Below, piece after piece: positions 9,439-18,969 of a stretch of 64,000 bases of DNA (position 1 is the first letter of the stretch; the number at the start of each line of letters is the position of its first letter). A program made the position numbers and the translations under genes. Origin of the DNA: Linum tenue (taxonomy: Eukaryota; Streptophyta; Magnoliopsida; Malpighiales; Linaceae); the NCBI GenBank assembly GCA_946122785.1, contig CAMGYJ010000008.1, positions 58,758,877-58,822,876 of the forward strand. Direction: 5' to 3'. The notes beneath the pieces are model-generated. The model searched no databases and had not been told where the DNA came from. It worked only from the letters and a program-made list of their open reading frames with translations.

Positions 9439-10722
9439 TTATTCCTTTGTTGGCTCCCCTTGAGTTTTATCCTCCTGAGCATTAGTAGTCTCCTTTAGAG
9501 CTTCAGCTTGCTCCCCCTGAGTTGCAGGTATACCTTCTTCCTCCATCAATTCTCTTTCAAGATCTTCAGCAAACAGCTTGATGTCTTTCTCAGAAATGAA
9601 TTCAGGTTCCAGTTCTGCTTCCTCTTCTTCGAAATCAATAATTAAATTTTTGCAGACAGAAGAGGAAGACTTCCCACGTTTCAGAGTTTTTGAGCATGTC
9701 TTGGAATAGGGTTTGGGCCTTTTAGCTGCGGGGTCAAGAGTAGTCTCTCCCCCTTTCGAAGTCAGAGGGTCAACCTTGATATAGTTAAGGACAACAATAG
9801 CAGGAATGGACACCGAGGTGTCTGAAGAGGAGTAGCCATCAAGAGATATTCCCAGATTTGATATCAGAAGAGTGATAAGGCCACCAAAGGGAAGACGACC
9901 CCCTAAGTGAGCCTCAGCACTTCGAACAATTGACCCGAACAGCAGTTGACAGTAGTCAATTTTACGACCGGTGAGAGCATTGGACAAGATCCAAAGATCC
10001 TTTTTGGTAACAATATGGTGGCAGCTGGAGCGGGGAAGGAAGAAGTGTGTAATGAGATAGTGAAGGGTCCGCAGAGCAGGGTTTAGATCAGCAGTTGTGA
10101 CAGTTTCATGAGCAGCAACAGGACGCTGAGCAATGCGGGAGTATTCGATAACATGATCAAAATCATAGAAGAGAAACTCATCCTCATGAGCCAGAGGAAG
10201 AGACTCTCCAACAGGGAAATTCAGCAGAGTTCCTATGGCATCAGCAGTGAGTGAGACACGATATCCATTCACCAGAGTGGAGAGTTTACGAGTAGTGATC
10301 CCTTGGCAGTCCAGACTTGCATAGAACATGCGAACAGGTAGTGGACAGGCTGGCAAGGGTGGATAGTGCATAAGAAATTCCCACCCTAGGTTTCTAATGA
10401 AAGGAGTGATATCAACTCCATAGGATTTGAACTCAAAGAGATCTAGGTTAATGGGATCAGCTAATCGACGGGATGCAAAGAATTCTTTGTAGCGGTGTAG
10501 ATTGAATTCGACAGGCTCATGGAAGGTTCTACCAACATATGTCACAATGGCTCCAGGTATGTTGGAAGAGGTAAATAGTTCAGTCATGTTTGGATGGACA
10601 GGAGCGAGAGGATTGAGGATGGGAGGAGAGGCATGATCAGAAGGGGAGGATTTATAGGAGCGATAGAATAGCAAGAGACACTCACATCGCATTATTGATA
10701 AGTTTTGGAAAATACATTGCAT
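9439..10722 (-). CDS. Envelope-position ORF, putative plant transposon protein domain
   Basis: A 427-aa ORF between the pol stop (10837) and the 3' LTR, where SIRE elements carry an envelope-like gene. Residues about 45-300 have the pattern I associate with the plant family labelled 'putative plant transposon protein' (Transposase_32, by memory): MFYASL..., a V-NG block, ...RTLHYLITHFFLPRSS..., VTKKDLWIL..., GGRLPFGGLITLLISNLGI. The C-terminal ~110 residues are charged, with a basic patch (KRPKPYSKTC...) followed by an acidic, Glu-rich tail. I see no signal peptide and no clear transmembrane anchor, so a true envelope role is doubtful. An internal Met at about residue 46 (MTELFTSSN) could be the real start. 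Function unknown. Confidence 0.7.
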   Translation of the reverse strand: MQCIFQNLSIMRCECLLLFYRSYKSSPSDHASPPILNPLAPVHPNMTELFTSSNIPGAIVTYVGRTFHEPVEFNLHRYKEFFASRRLADPINLDLFEFKSYGVDITPFIRNLGWEFLMHYPPLPACPLPVRMFYASLDCQGITTRKLSTLVNGYRVSLTADAIGTLLNFPVGESLPLAHEDEFLFYDFDHVIEYSRIAQRPVAAHETVTTADLNPALRTLHYLITHFFLPRSSCHHIVTKKDLWILSNALTGRKIDYCQLLFGSIVRSAEAHLGGRLPFGGLITLLISNLGISLDGYSSSDTSVSIPAIVVLNYIKVDPLTSKGGETTLDPAAKRPKPYSKTCSKTLKRGKSSSSVCKNLIIDFEEEEAELEPEFISEKDIKLFAEDLERELMEEEGIPATQGEQAEALKETTNAQEDKTQGEPTKE

Positions 10723-10836
10723 AGATAACTAAACCAACACATGCATGAATAAGCACTTATTGCAAGTCAAGATAAATTGACCAGGAAGCATTTATTTAGT
10801 CTAGCATAAATAAGTAAAGGAAGAGCAGCACCTGAT

Positions 10837-13800
10837 TTAGAGAATCTTCAGAATTGAATGGAGTGATTGCAGGCCAAGCTCATTGCACAGGCGTATGAAC
10901 CGATCAGAGGAGAGGGCTTTGGTAAATATGTCAGCTATTTGGAATTCAGTTGCTATGAAATTCAAGTCTATATGACCAGCTTGTATTATATCTCGAATAA
11001 AATGGTGTTTTACTTCAATATGTTTAGTTCTGCTGTGATACACAGGATTTTTAGACATACAAATTGCACTGGTGTTATCACAGAGAATTGGAATGTGTTC
11101 AAAAGTTAAACCATAGTCATGAAGTTGAGATTTAAGCCAGAGAATTTGAGTGCAGCAACTCCCTGCAGCCACATATTCTGCCTCAGCAGTTGAAAGGGCT
11201 ACAGATCCTTGTTTTTTGCTTGACCATGACACAAGACATTGACCAAAAAATTGACATGTAACACTGGTACTTTTTCTATCAGTAATACTCCCTGCAAAAT
11301 CTGAATCTGAGTAACCAATAAGTGATAAAGACTCTGATTTAGGGTACCATAGACCAAGATCACTAGTGCCTTTTAAGTATCTGAAAATTCTTTTGACAGC
11401 AATTAAGTGGCTTTCTTTAGGTTGATGTTGAAATCTTGCACATAAACAGACACTGAACTGTATGTCTGGTCTACTAGCAGTAAGGTAGAGCAAGGACCCT
11501 ATCATGCCTCTAAACTTCTTTTCACACACAGGGGCACCATCTATATCATAATCCAGGTGAGTGTTTGAAGCAAGAGGAGTTTTGCAAGAGTTGACATTTG
11601 TCAAATTGAATTTAGACAGCATGTTTTGGAGGTATTTAGTCTGATGAATAAATATTCCATGATTAGTCTGATGAATTTGCAGTCCAAGGAAGTAATTCAG
11701 TTCTCCCATGAGACTCATTTCAAACTTGTTTTTCATAGCCAGACAGAACTCATCACACATATTTGGATCAGTACTTCCAAAAACAATATCATCTACATAA
11801 ACTTGAACTATTAAAGAGTGTGTGTCTTTTCTTTTAATAAACAGTGTTTTATCAACTCCTCCTTGACTGAACCCTTGAGAGATTAAAAATGAAGTTAGCT
11901 TCTCATACCAGGCTCTAGGAGCCTGTTTGAGACCATAAAGAGCTTTGGATAATTTAAAGACATGGTTTGGGTACTCAAAATCAACAAAACCAGGTGGTTG
12001 TTCAACATATACATCTTCCTGTATTTCACCATTAAGAAAAGCGCTCTTAAAATCCATTTGGAAGAGTTTAATATTCATATAGCTAGCATAAGCACACAAG
12101 AGGCGAATAGATTCAAGACGAGCAACTGGTGCGAATGTTTCATCATAATCAATACCCTCTTCTTGACTGTAACCTTGGGCAACCAACCTAGCCTTGTTTT
12201 TAATGATGAATCCAAGTTCATCTGATTTATTTCTGAATACCCATTTAGTTCCAATAATAGTAGTGTTTATAGGACGAGGGACTAATTCCCAAACCTTTAG
12301 TCTAATGAAGTGAGACAGTTCTTCTTGCATAGCATTTAGCCATTCCTCATAAAGTATGGCTTCTTTATAATTTTTAGGTTCAAGTAGGGAGACAAAAGCA
12401 TACTGACCTGGGATGTGCTTACCTCTGGTGTGAACGGGATCAGATAGATTACCTATGATCGGTGAAGGGGGGTGCCTCTTTCTGATATGAGGAGGTGCTT
12501 CACATACTTCTGGCTGGTTGTCATCCTGAGAGGCTGTATTATCATCAAGGGAAGGAGATGGAGAGATACTCTCTTCTTCATGAGGTTTTTCATGATTTTT
12601 ATCACCACCTGTCTCAAAGGAGGAACTAAGAGGCAAAAATTCATAGTTTTTGATGTTAGGGTGTAAAGGCAGGGATGGAAGAGTTTCATCAAAGCGAATA
12701 TGAACTGATTCTTCTACTTTCCTTGATCTATTATTGAAAACTCTGTAGGCTTGTCCTTTATTTGAGTATCCAAGGAAGATTCCTATATCGGACTTAGCAT
12801 CAAATTTTCCAAGAGAGTCTTTGGTATTTAAGATGTAGCATTTAGTTCCAAAGGGGTGAAAGTAAGAAATCTTAGGATTTTTATTTTTCAAAATCTCATA
12901 AGGTGTCTTGTTAATTGACTTTCGAATGGTGGTTCTATTAGTGATATAACAGGCAGTATTGACAGCTTCACCCCAGAGAAATTTTGCATAGTCAAATTCC
13001 AACAGCATGGTTCTTGCTGTTTCAATCAGTGTTCTGTTTTTCCTCTCCACAACTCCATTTTGTTGTGGGGTCCTAGGTGCAGAAAAAGTATGAAGAATGC
13101 CTAGTTTGTCACAGAAAATACTGAATTCATCATTGATAAATTCCCCCCATTATCACTTCTAACTGACTTTACTGAACAATCAAATTGCTTCTGCATAAGG
13201 ATAACAAATGATTTGAATTTGGAGAATGCTTCATCTTTGGATGCAAGGAAATACACCCAGGTGTATCTAGAGAAGTCATCAACCAAAACTAATACATATG
13301 ATTTTCCACCAAGACTTTGAACATTTGTGGGACCAAAAAGGTCCATATGGATTAGCTCAAAAGTTGATGATGAGGTTACATCTATCTTGCTTTTAAAGGA
13401 TTTTTTGCAGTGTTTTCCGAGAATACATGCTTCACAAGTGAATTTATCCGAGGTTTTGATTGGAGGCAGTCCTCTAACAAGATTGAGTTTAGATAGTTTG
13501 GCTAGTCTAGACATGCTCATGTGACCTAGTTTTCTATGCCAGCAGACAGCTGATTCAGAGACTAAGCTAAGACAGATATCTTTAGAGAGATCTAAGGTTG
13601 ACAGATCAATAGTGTAGACATTATTTATTTTCTCTCCTTTGAAAATTATAGAGTTATCAGAAATTCGTTCAATAATGCAACAAAAGGGATCAAATATGAC
13701 TCTATAAGTTGAACCACAAATCTGACTTATGGACAGAAGATTGTGTTTCAAACCATCAACATATAGAACATCTTCAATGACAAGAGATGGATTTGTACGG

Positions 13801-13904
13801 ATTGTACCCTTTCCAACAACAGTAGCACAGTTATTATTACCATAAAATACTTTACCTCCTCTTTTTGGGTTAAGATAAGAAAACAGATCTTTGTTACCTG
13901 TCAT
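10837..13904 (-). pseudogene. SIRE-like pol: protease, integrase, RT, RNase H (one frameshift)
   Basis: Two adjoining minus-strand frames, 13904-13101 and about 13150-10837. The protease motif LDSGCSHHMTG sits just upstream of 13904 in the same frame. Integrase has HRKLGHMSMS...CEACILGKH, HMDLFGP and RSDNGG. Right after RSDNGG, in a run of six G (plus-strand C 13143-13148), the frame shifts by one base. The second frame continues through PQQNGVVERKNR, RT (MDFKSAFLNGE, YGLKQAPRAWYE, YVDDIVFGS) and RNase H (YSDSDFAGS, STAEAEYVAAGS, CDNTSAICMSKN). Everything except the homopolymer shift looks intact, so this may be a sequencing error or a very recent lesion. Confidence 0.88.
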
Positions 13905-13973
13905 ATGGTGAGAGCATCCAGAATCTAAGTACCAGATATTAGCACCATTTTTATTCTGAAAAGAGAAAGGAAC

Positions 13974-14831
13974 TTAGTTAGAGGTTTTAACAACCCAAAC
14001 AAGTTTGGGTTTGGGTTTCCTTGAATAGCAGTGATCATAATCATGGCCTGATTTTCTGCATAATGTGCAGAAAAGAGGATGTTTCCAGGTGTTAGAGAAA
14101 TATCTAGATCTAGAAGTTTCAGTAGGATAGTCATATCTGAACTTTCTAGGAGCATAATGAACTATTGAGGTATTTTTGTTCATTCTTTTATGACAATAAT
14201 CAAGCTTTCTTCTTAAATCAATGTTCTCTGAAGAGAGTTTAGCAACTTGATTATCTTGAGTGATTTGAGCAGCATGTTGAATTTCAACAAGCTCTTTGAG
14301 TTTCTCTATTTCTGTTTCTTTTTCATGTAGTTGAGTAATTGTAAGACAGTATTTACTTTTTAATAGATTGCATTCATTTTGAAGATTGGTTAGAGCATGA
14401 AGAAAGAAATCTTCATTAAGAGAATTTGTCATCTCATCAGAATGGGAGTCAGACCATACCTGTTCGTTTTCATCAGTCCCTTCTGAGTTAGAATTAAGTC
14501 CCATATATGCAACTACATCAGAGTCCTCTTCTGAGCTGTAGTCACTCCAAGATGTTGTCATGGCCTTCTCCTTCTTCCTGTTTAGAGGGCAGTTTGCTCT
14601 CACATGACCTGTTTTTCCACATCTAAAACAAATAGTGGAGTCAGTTTTGTCATGTGAATTCTTATTGTCTTTGTAGCTTGAGTCAGGCCTGTTGGAACCA
14701 GATTGGTTTCTATCGTTTGATCCAGCAGAAGATCTGAAATAGTTGTTGGTCATGTTTCCAGATGGTCTTGATGAGTAATTATTGTTTAGACTTCTTCTTT
14801 TAGTATTTTGATCTTGCTTAAACTTCATCAT
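13974..14831 (-). CDS. SIRE-like gag, C-terminal part with two zinc knuckles
   Basis: 285-aa frame. CFRCGKTGHVRANC and CTLCRKSGHDYDHC are CCHC nucleocapsid knuckles separated by a coiled-coil-like, Glu/Lys/Leu-rich segment (LHEKETEIEKLKELVE). It overlaps the N-terminal gag frame by 14 bp and differs by +1 at an A7 run (plus-strand T 14841-14847). The frame closes with TAA at 13974-13976. The protease-coding sequence continues in this same frame right after that stop. Confidence 0.85.
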   Translation of the reverse strand: MMKFKQDQNTKRRSLNNNYSSRPSGNMTNNYFRSSAGSNDRNQSGSNRPDSSYKDNKNSHDKTDSTICFRCGKTGHVRANCPLNRKKEKAMTTSWSDYSSEEDSDVVAYMGLNSNSEGTDENEQVWSDSHSDEMTNSLNEDFFLHALTNLQNECNLLKSKYCLTITQLHEKETEIEKLKELVEIQHAAQITQDNQVAKLSSENIDLRRKLDYCHKRMNKNTSIVHYAPRKFRYDYPTETSRSRYFSNTWKHPLFCTLCRKSGHDYDHCYSRKPKPKLVWVVKTSN

Positions 14832-15573
14832 TCTTTGAAGTTTTTTTGCTGGTCAGAGCCAACTCATTTTCAAATTCTTTATCTAATTTTTCAGTTTCAT
14901 CAGTACAAGCAGTTTTAAAAGCAATAGATTTGTTCTTCTTTTCTTGGAGGGAGTTCATTTGCTTGAGAACTTCCTCATGACTCAGAAGAGATCCAATTAG
15001 ATTCTCAAGGGATAAAACATTAAGATCCTTAGCTTCCTCAATGGCAGTTCTCTTTGCCATCCATTCAAGAGGAAGGGATCGAAGAACTTTTCTAACAAGT
15101 TCTTTACTTGTGAATGATTTTCCTAATCCTTTTAGACGATTTACAAGAGTTGAAAATCTCTTATCCATTTCAGCAATGGATTCTCCAGATAACATGTCTA
15201 AGGTTTCATACTCTTTTAATAGTAAATCTATTCTGGTTTCTTTAACTTCTGAAGTTCCTTCATGAGTTGTTTCAAGAATAGACCAGATCTCTTTAGCAGT
15301 TTCACACTTATTAACTCTTTCTCCCTCATCTTCAGATATAGCTGAGAGAAGAATATGCATAGCCCTAGAATCTAATTGTGCATTTTTCTTTTGTTCATCA
15401 GACCAATCCTCCTCATCATCTTCCTTCATGTCAATTGGTCCATTTCGGACAATTGCCCACAATTCACAATCGATTCCTCGGAGGTAAAGTCTCATTCTCT
15501 TTTTCCAAACAGAATAATTTGACCCAGAAAACCATGGAGGATTTGAACTAGTTGGGAATGAATTGGAAGACAT
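14818..15573 (-). CDS. SIRE-like gag, N-terminal part
   Basis: 251-aa frame starting MSSNSFPTSSNPPWFSGSNY, typical of copia gag (YSVWKKRMRLYLRG). It includes a central helical domain with SILETTHEGTSEVKETRIDLL. The natural continuation shifts frame at the A7 run near 14841-14847 and ends here after KKTSKNDEV. The start is the first ATG after the PBS and leader. Confidence 0.85.
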   Translation of the reverse strand: MSSNSFPTSSNPPWFSGSNYSVWKKRMRLYLRGIDCELWAIVRNGPIDMKEDDEEDWSDEQKKNAQLDSRAMHILLSAISEDEGERVNKCETAKEIWSILETTHEGTSEVKETRIDLLLKEYETLDMLSGESIAEMDKRFSTLVNRLKGLGKSFTSKELVRKVLRSLPLEWMAKRTAIEEAKDLNVLSLENLIGSLLSHEEVLKQMNSLQEKKNKSIAFKTACTDETEKLDKEFENELALTSKKTSKNDEV

Positions 15574-15622
15574 AGCAGAGCAGAGAGCTCTTTCTCGGCA
15601 ACTTTAAGTTCAACGAGAAGGG

Positions 15623-15636
15623 GGCTCTGATACCAA
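15623..15636 (-). promoter_or_regulatory. Primer-binding site
   Basis: The minus strand reads TTGGTATCAGAGCC beginning 1-2 bases after the 5' LTR end, matching initiator tRNA-Met. Confidence 0.9.
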
Positions 15637-15637
15637 T

Positions 15638-16227
15638 TGTTGGTTTGCTATGCAACCAATTTCATTTCCAATTACAAAGTAATCAAATACCTAAAGCAAT
15701 TATTCAGTTCTAATTGAGGGAAATGTTTTGCCGATAATTCAACTCAAACCCTAGAGCAAAATGATAAAACTATGGAATTGTAATAACTAAAGAAAGAAGA
15801 GTAGAAAGAGAAGAGAGACAAGAACAAACGCTATGCCCAGATAAGCTTGAGCTCCTAGCACAAAGCCCCAGCACAAGCTTACCAGACACTTTCACCGGAC
15901 CCAGACCTAATTCTCCCAAAGAGCTGTGAAACTCTTACTGAGAATAGGAAACCGTCATCTTTCTTCTTCATGGAGTGCTCCTTAAATTGATCGCCCTCCT
16001 TCAGTTCGCCTCTTCCTTCTTCAATGAAGTTACCGTTTGAGTCGTAATTTGTTGTAGAACATCGAGACTGTGAAGATCGAGAGAGCGACCCTTTTCTGCG
16101 TTTTCTTTGCTGATGCTGAAGGGATGAAGGTGAAGACGCTCGTTGTTGGCTTTGACGACATCGTTTGGGCCGGTATTTGAGTGGGCTCAAATAGGCTTTT
16201 GCTGATGTCTTCAGGCCAGGCCCAACA
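15638..16227 (-). repeat. SIRE-like 5' LTR
   Basis: 590 bp, minus strand TGTTGGGCC...AAACCAACA. Followed (plus strand) by the TSD AGCTC at 16228. Confidence 0.92.
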
Positions 16228-16708
16228 AGCTCCTCTTCTTCAGTGGTGGTCTTGATTGGTGTGATCGAAATCATGAACTCCTCGGCTACGGTAGTCAAGG
16301 TCACAATGTGGATTGGTGGTGATCTGGTCGAACGCCAGCTACGGTTAGCTCGGGGGCTGTGGTTGGTGGTGAGAGAGCTACTGTTAGCTCTTCGTCGGCG
16401 GCGGATGATGAAGATGGAGTTAGCTCCTTCGTTGACGGCGCCTCGGTCGGCGATCCATCCTTCGTGGAAGGGTGGCACCGTTCAACCCTTCCTCGGTTAA
16501 CGTGTTGGCGGGGTTGTCGTGATTGTTGTCGGCGGCGCTCGTGGCCTCAACTGAAGGTGGTTGCTTATCCACCTTATCGCGGTGGAACATGATGGCGGTG
16601 GCAGTGGCTCGCGGGACTTCTTTCCGACGTTGGTGGTTGAACGTCGCCGATGTCTGCTCTGGGAGCTGCGTAAAGTTCGGTTTCGTCGAACCGAACTCTG
16701 ATACCAAT
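16228..16708 (-). other. 5' leader and PBS of the split host element
   Basis: Minus-strand leader of the LTR element interrupted by the two nested elements. A PBS (minus strand ATTGGTATCAGAG) lies at about 16697-16708, next to an LTR end. Short minus-strand frames here are rich in Arg, Pro and Thr and cannot be assigned. The same block is rich in AGCT and GTTAGCTC motifs. Confidence 0.6.
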
Positions 16709-16895
16709 TGATGGGTTGTCGGTGCAAGCATCGTATATGTCGAGAATCGGCATAGGCCTTTAAAGGAATTCAGATTGAGAACTTAGAGGATAGAGACGTT
16801 GTTAGGTGGTTTTCTTCTTTATTCATTGACTTCTTTATAACGAAACCAGGTAAATGGTAAATGAGTAGAGTTTGATAGATTTATACTCATGCACA
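16709..16895 (-). repeat. Partial LTR of the split host element
   Basis: Minus-strand LTR end ...CCCATCA abuts the PBS at 16708. The other end is not found; from about 16900 the sequence changes to a hAT-MITE-related repeat, so the LTR seems truncated. Boundary approximate. Confidence 0.5.
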
Positions 16896-16899
16896 TTTA

Positions 16900-17150
16900 T
16901 TTGGGTTGGATTTTTAATACACGGATTTGGGTTTGTACCCATGTCGAAATGCAAATTACAGTTTGGTACCTAAACTTAATAGATTTAAAAATTTAGTACC
17001 TAAATTTTTTTTTTTGCATATAGGTCCTCAAAGCATTAATGGGAAATTACATTTTGATACCTAACTTTTTTTGGTCTTATATTTTCATACCTAAACTTTT
17101 AAAATTTTACAAATAGGTCCAAATTATATATATGTATAGTTAAAACACTC
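16900..17150 (+). repeat. Truncated hAT-type MITE fragment
   Basis: About 250 bp matching the interior of the complete hAT-type MITE at 58979-59535 (shared words: ATTACAGTTTGGTACCTAAA, ATATAGGTCCTCAAA, TATAGTTAAAACAC). Both TAGGGATGGC termini are missing here. Confidence 0.75.
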
Positions 17151-17171
17151 TCATCTCAACTAAATTAAATG

Positions 17172-17356
17172 GAGATTTTTCCAGAAATAGCACTGTTTAA
17201 AAAAAAATTCCAAAAATAGCACCAAACTCCGAAAATTTCCAAAATAGCACCATTTTTGTAAAAACGCCACCCGGAGGTGCTATTTTTGAAATTTTTCGGA
17301 GTTGGGTGCTATTTTTGGAATTTTTTTTTAAACAGTGCTATTTCTGGAAAAATCTC
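17172..17356. mobile_element. Foldback MITE
   Basis: 185 bp that is nearly one inverted repeat. The left arm begins GAGATTTTTCCAGAAATAGC and the right arm is its reverse complement ending GCTATTTCTGGAAAAATCTC. A short centre holds AAAACGCCACCC. The RNA would fold into a long hairpin. No convincing TSD seen. Confidence 0.8.
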
Positions 17357-17555
17357 GATATCTATAGAGTCTGTCTCTGCCCTCACCCTCTCCCGACCAA
17401 GACCGTCACCCCAACCACGACCGTCGTCGCCCCATCCACTACTGTCGTGCTTTTCTTCCTCGATGGAGTTTTCTTTTCCCTACAGCTGCCAAGTCATCTG
17501 CAGCGGTATCGGTGATTTAGACCCCATGTCTTTGGCCTCCTCGGCACGGTAGGAA

Positions 17556-17738
17556 TGATAAGGAATCTTCTTAGTTTAAATTCTTTCTCATTTAACTTAT
17601 GTAATTAGTGGAGTAGTGGCTAGGCAGTTACCCTCTTTGTAGCATCGTGGGTTTATGTTTCTGTTAAGGAGATTGGGGAGATTGGTATTTAACCCATTCT
17701 CCTAATCAATACAAATCAACACATTCAAAGCAATCACA
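17556..17738 (+). repeat. Short copia LTR (first copy)
   Basis: 183 bp, TGATAAGGA...CAATCACA, followed directly by PBS TGGTATCAGAGC. The second, 5'-truncated copy is at about 18632-18777 and lacks an 8-bp GGGGAGAT duplication. Confidence 0.8.
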
Positions 17739-17927
17739 TGGTATCAGAGCAAAAGGCTCCGATTTCCTTAACGATCCCTTAACCTCTTCTCCTAAAAAGG
17801 CCCCAATCTTCTTCTTCCCTATCTCGACCAAACCTTCTTCTCCCCTATCTCGACCAAACCTTCTTCCTGCTTCTTTCTTCTTTTCTCCGCTGCACCTGCA
17901 TTCCTTCTTCCATATCTCTCCGCAATC

Positions 17928-18656
17928 ATGTCAGGTGAAACAGTCATTAATCTTGAAGAGGCGAACACCATAATCACACTGAACCCTGCATCTCAGCTAC
18001 CCACGAAACTAGCCGGCGACAATTTCCCGACCTGGAGAGCCCAGCTTCTCACTCTTCTTCGCGGTCTAGACCTTCTCAAGTTCTTGGATGGCACTCATCC
18101 AGAACCGGCCGCCGATGCTCCTGTTGCCGATCGTCGTCGCTGGTACAGGCAAGACCAGCTGCTGCTCCATTCAATCCTCGCTTCCATGTCACCAGGTGTT
18201 GCTCCCTATGTCTCTGCAGCGCCCACATCTCGTCAAGCTTGGACAATTCTGGAACGATTGTTCGCCAATCAATCCCGCCAACGCGTCATCAATCTGAAAG
18301 AGAAGCTTGGCAAAGAACTCCAAGGCAACCGTCCAGTTGCCGTTTATCTTCAAGCCCAGCGCACAACAGCCGCTGAACTCGCACTCATCAATGCTCCAGT
18401 TTCCGATGAAGACCTCATTCTTCACATTCTTCGTGGCCTTCGAGAGGAGTATGGCCATCTCTCTGCCGCCATTCGCGCCCGTGACACTCCCATTGCCATC
18501 GAAGACCTTCACGATCGACTTGTTGATTTTGAAGCCGATCTGGCCGCTGTTCTCATCCCCAATCCAGCTCCCACCACCGCCTTTTCCTCTGCTCGCGGTC
18601 GTGGTCCAGCTCGGCCATCTAGTAGCCGATCTTTCTTATTTAATTTATGTAATTAG
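17928..18656 (+). pseudogene. Copia gag, first tandem copy (truncated)
   Basis: 242-aa frame starting MSGETVINLEEANTI. It is almost identical to residues 1-235 of the gag at 18970, then breaks off and reads into LTR sequence (RSFLFNLCN, stop). The CCHC knuckle is absent, so this gag copy cannot form a nucleocapsid. Created by the tandem duplication. Confidence 0.85.
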
Positions 18657-18777
18657 TGGAGTAGTGGCTAGGCAGTTACCCTCTTTGTAGCATCGTGGGT
18701 TTATGTTTCTGTTAAGGAGATTGGTATTTAACCCATTCTCCTAATCAATACAAATCAACACATTCAAAGCAATCACA
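18632..18777 (+). repeat. 5'-truncated copia LTR (second copy) with PBS
   Basis: Matches the right three-quarters of the LTR at 17556. PBS TGGTATCAGAGC starts at 18778. Confidence 0.8.
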
Positions 18778-18969
18778 TGGTATCAGAGCAAAAGGCTCCA
18801 ATTTCCTTAACGATCCCTTAGCCTCTTCTCCTAAAAATTTGGCCCCAATCTTCTTCTTCCCTATCTCGACCAAACCTTCTTCTCCCCTATCTCGACCAAA
18901 CCTTCTTCCTGCTTCTTTCTTCTTTTCTCCGCTGCACCTGCATTCCTTCTTCCACATCTCTCTGCAATC

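Larger units (their letters stand above)
8534..16227 (-). mobile_element. SIRE/Maximus-like copia element with envelope-position ORF
   Basis: A 7,694-bp element on the minus strand. LTRs are 590 bp (8534-9123 = 3' LTR; 15638-16227 = 5' LTR). A perfect TSD, AGCTC, lies at 8529-8533 and 16228-16232. The LTRs differ by about 1% by eye, so it is young. Reading the minus strand, the order is PBS, gag with two CCHC knuckles, protease, integrase, RT, RNase H, then a separate 427-aa ORF before the 3' LTR. RT wording (MDFKSAFLNGEIQEDVYVEQ, YVDDIVFGST) and the extra 3' ORF fit the SIRE/Maximus lineage; the LTRs are short for that lineage. Confidence 0.9.

Noticed and set aside
9439..10722. True retroviral-type envelope gene
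   Set aside because: No signal peptide, fusion peptide or C-terminal membrane anchor is visible; the fold pattern is that of a plant transposon domain.
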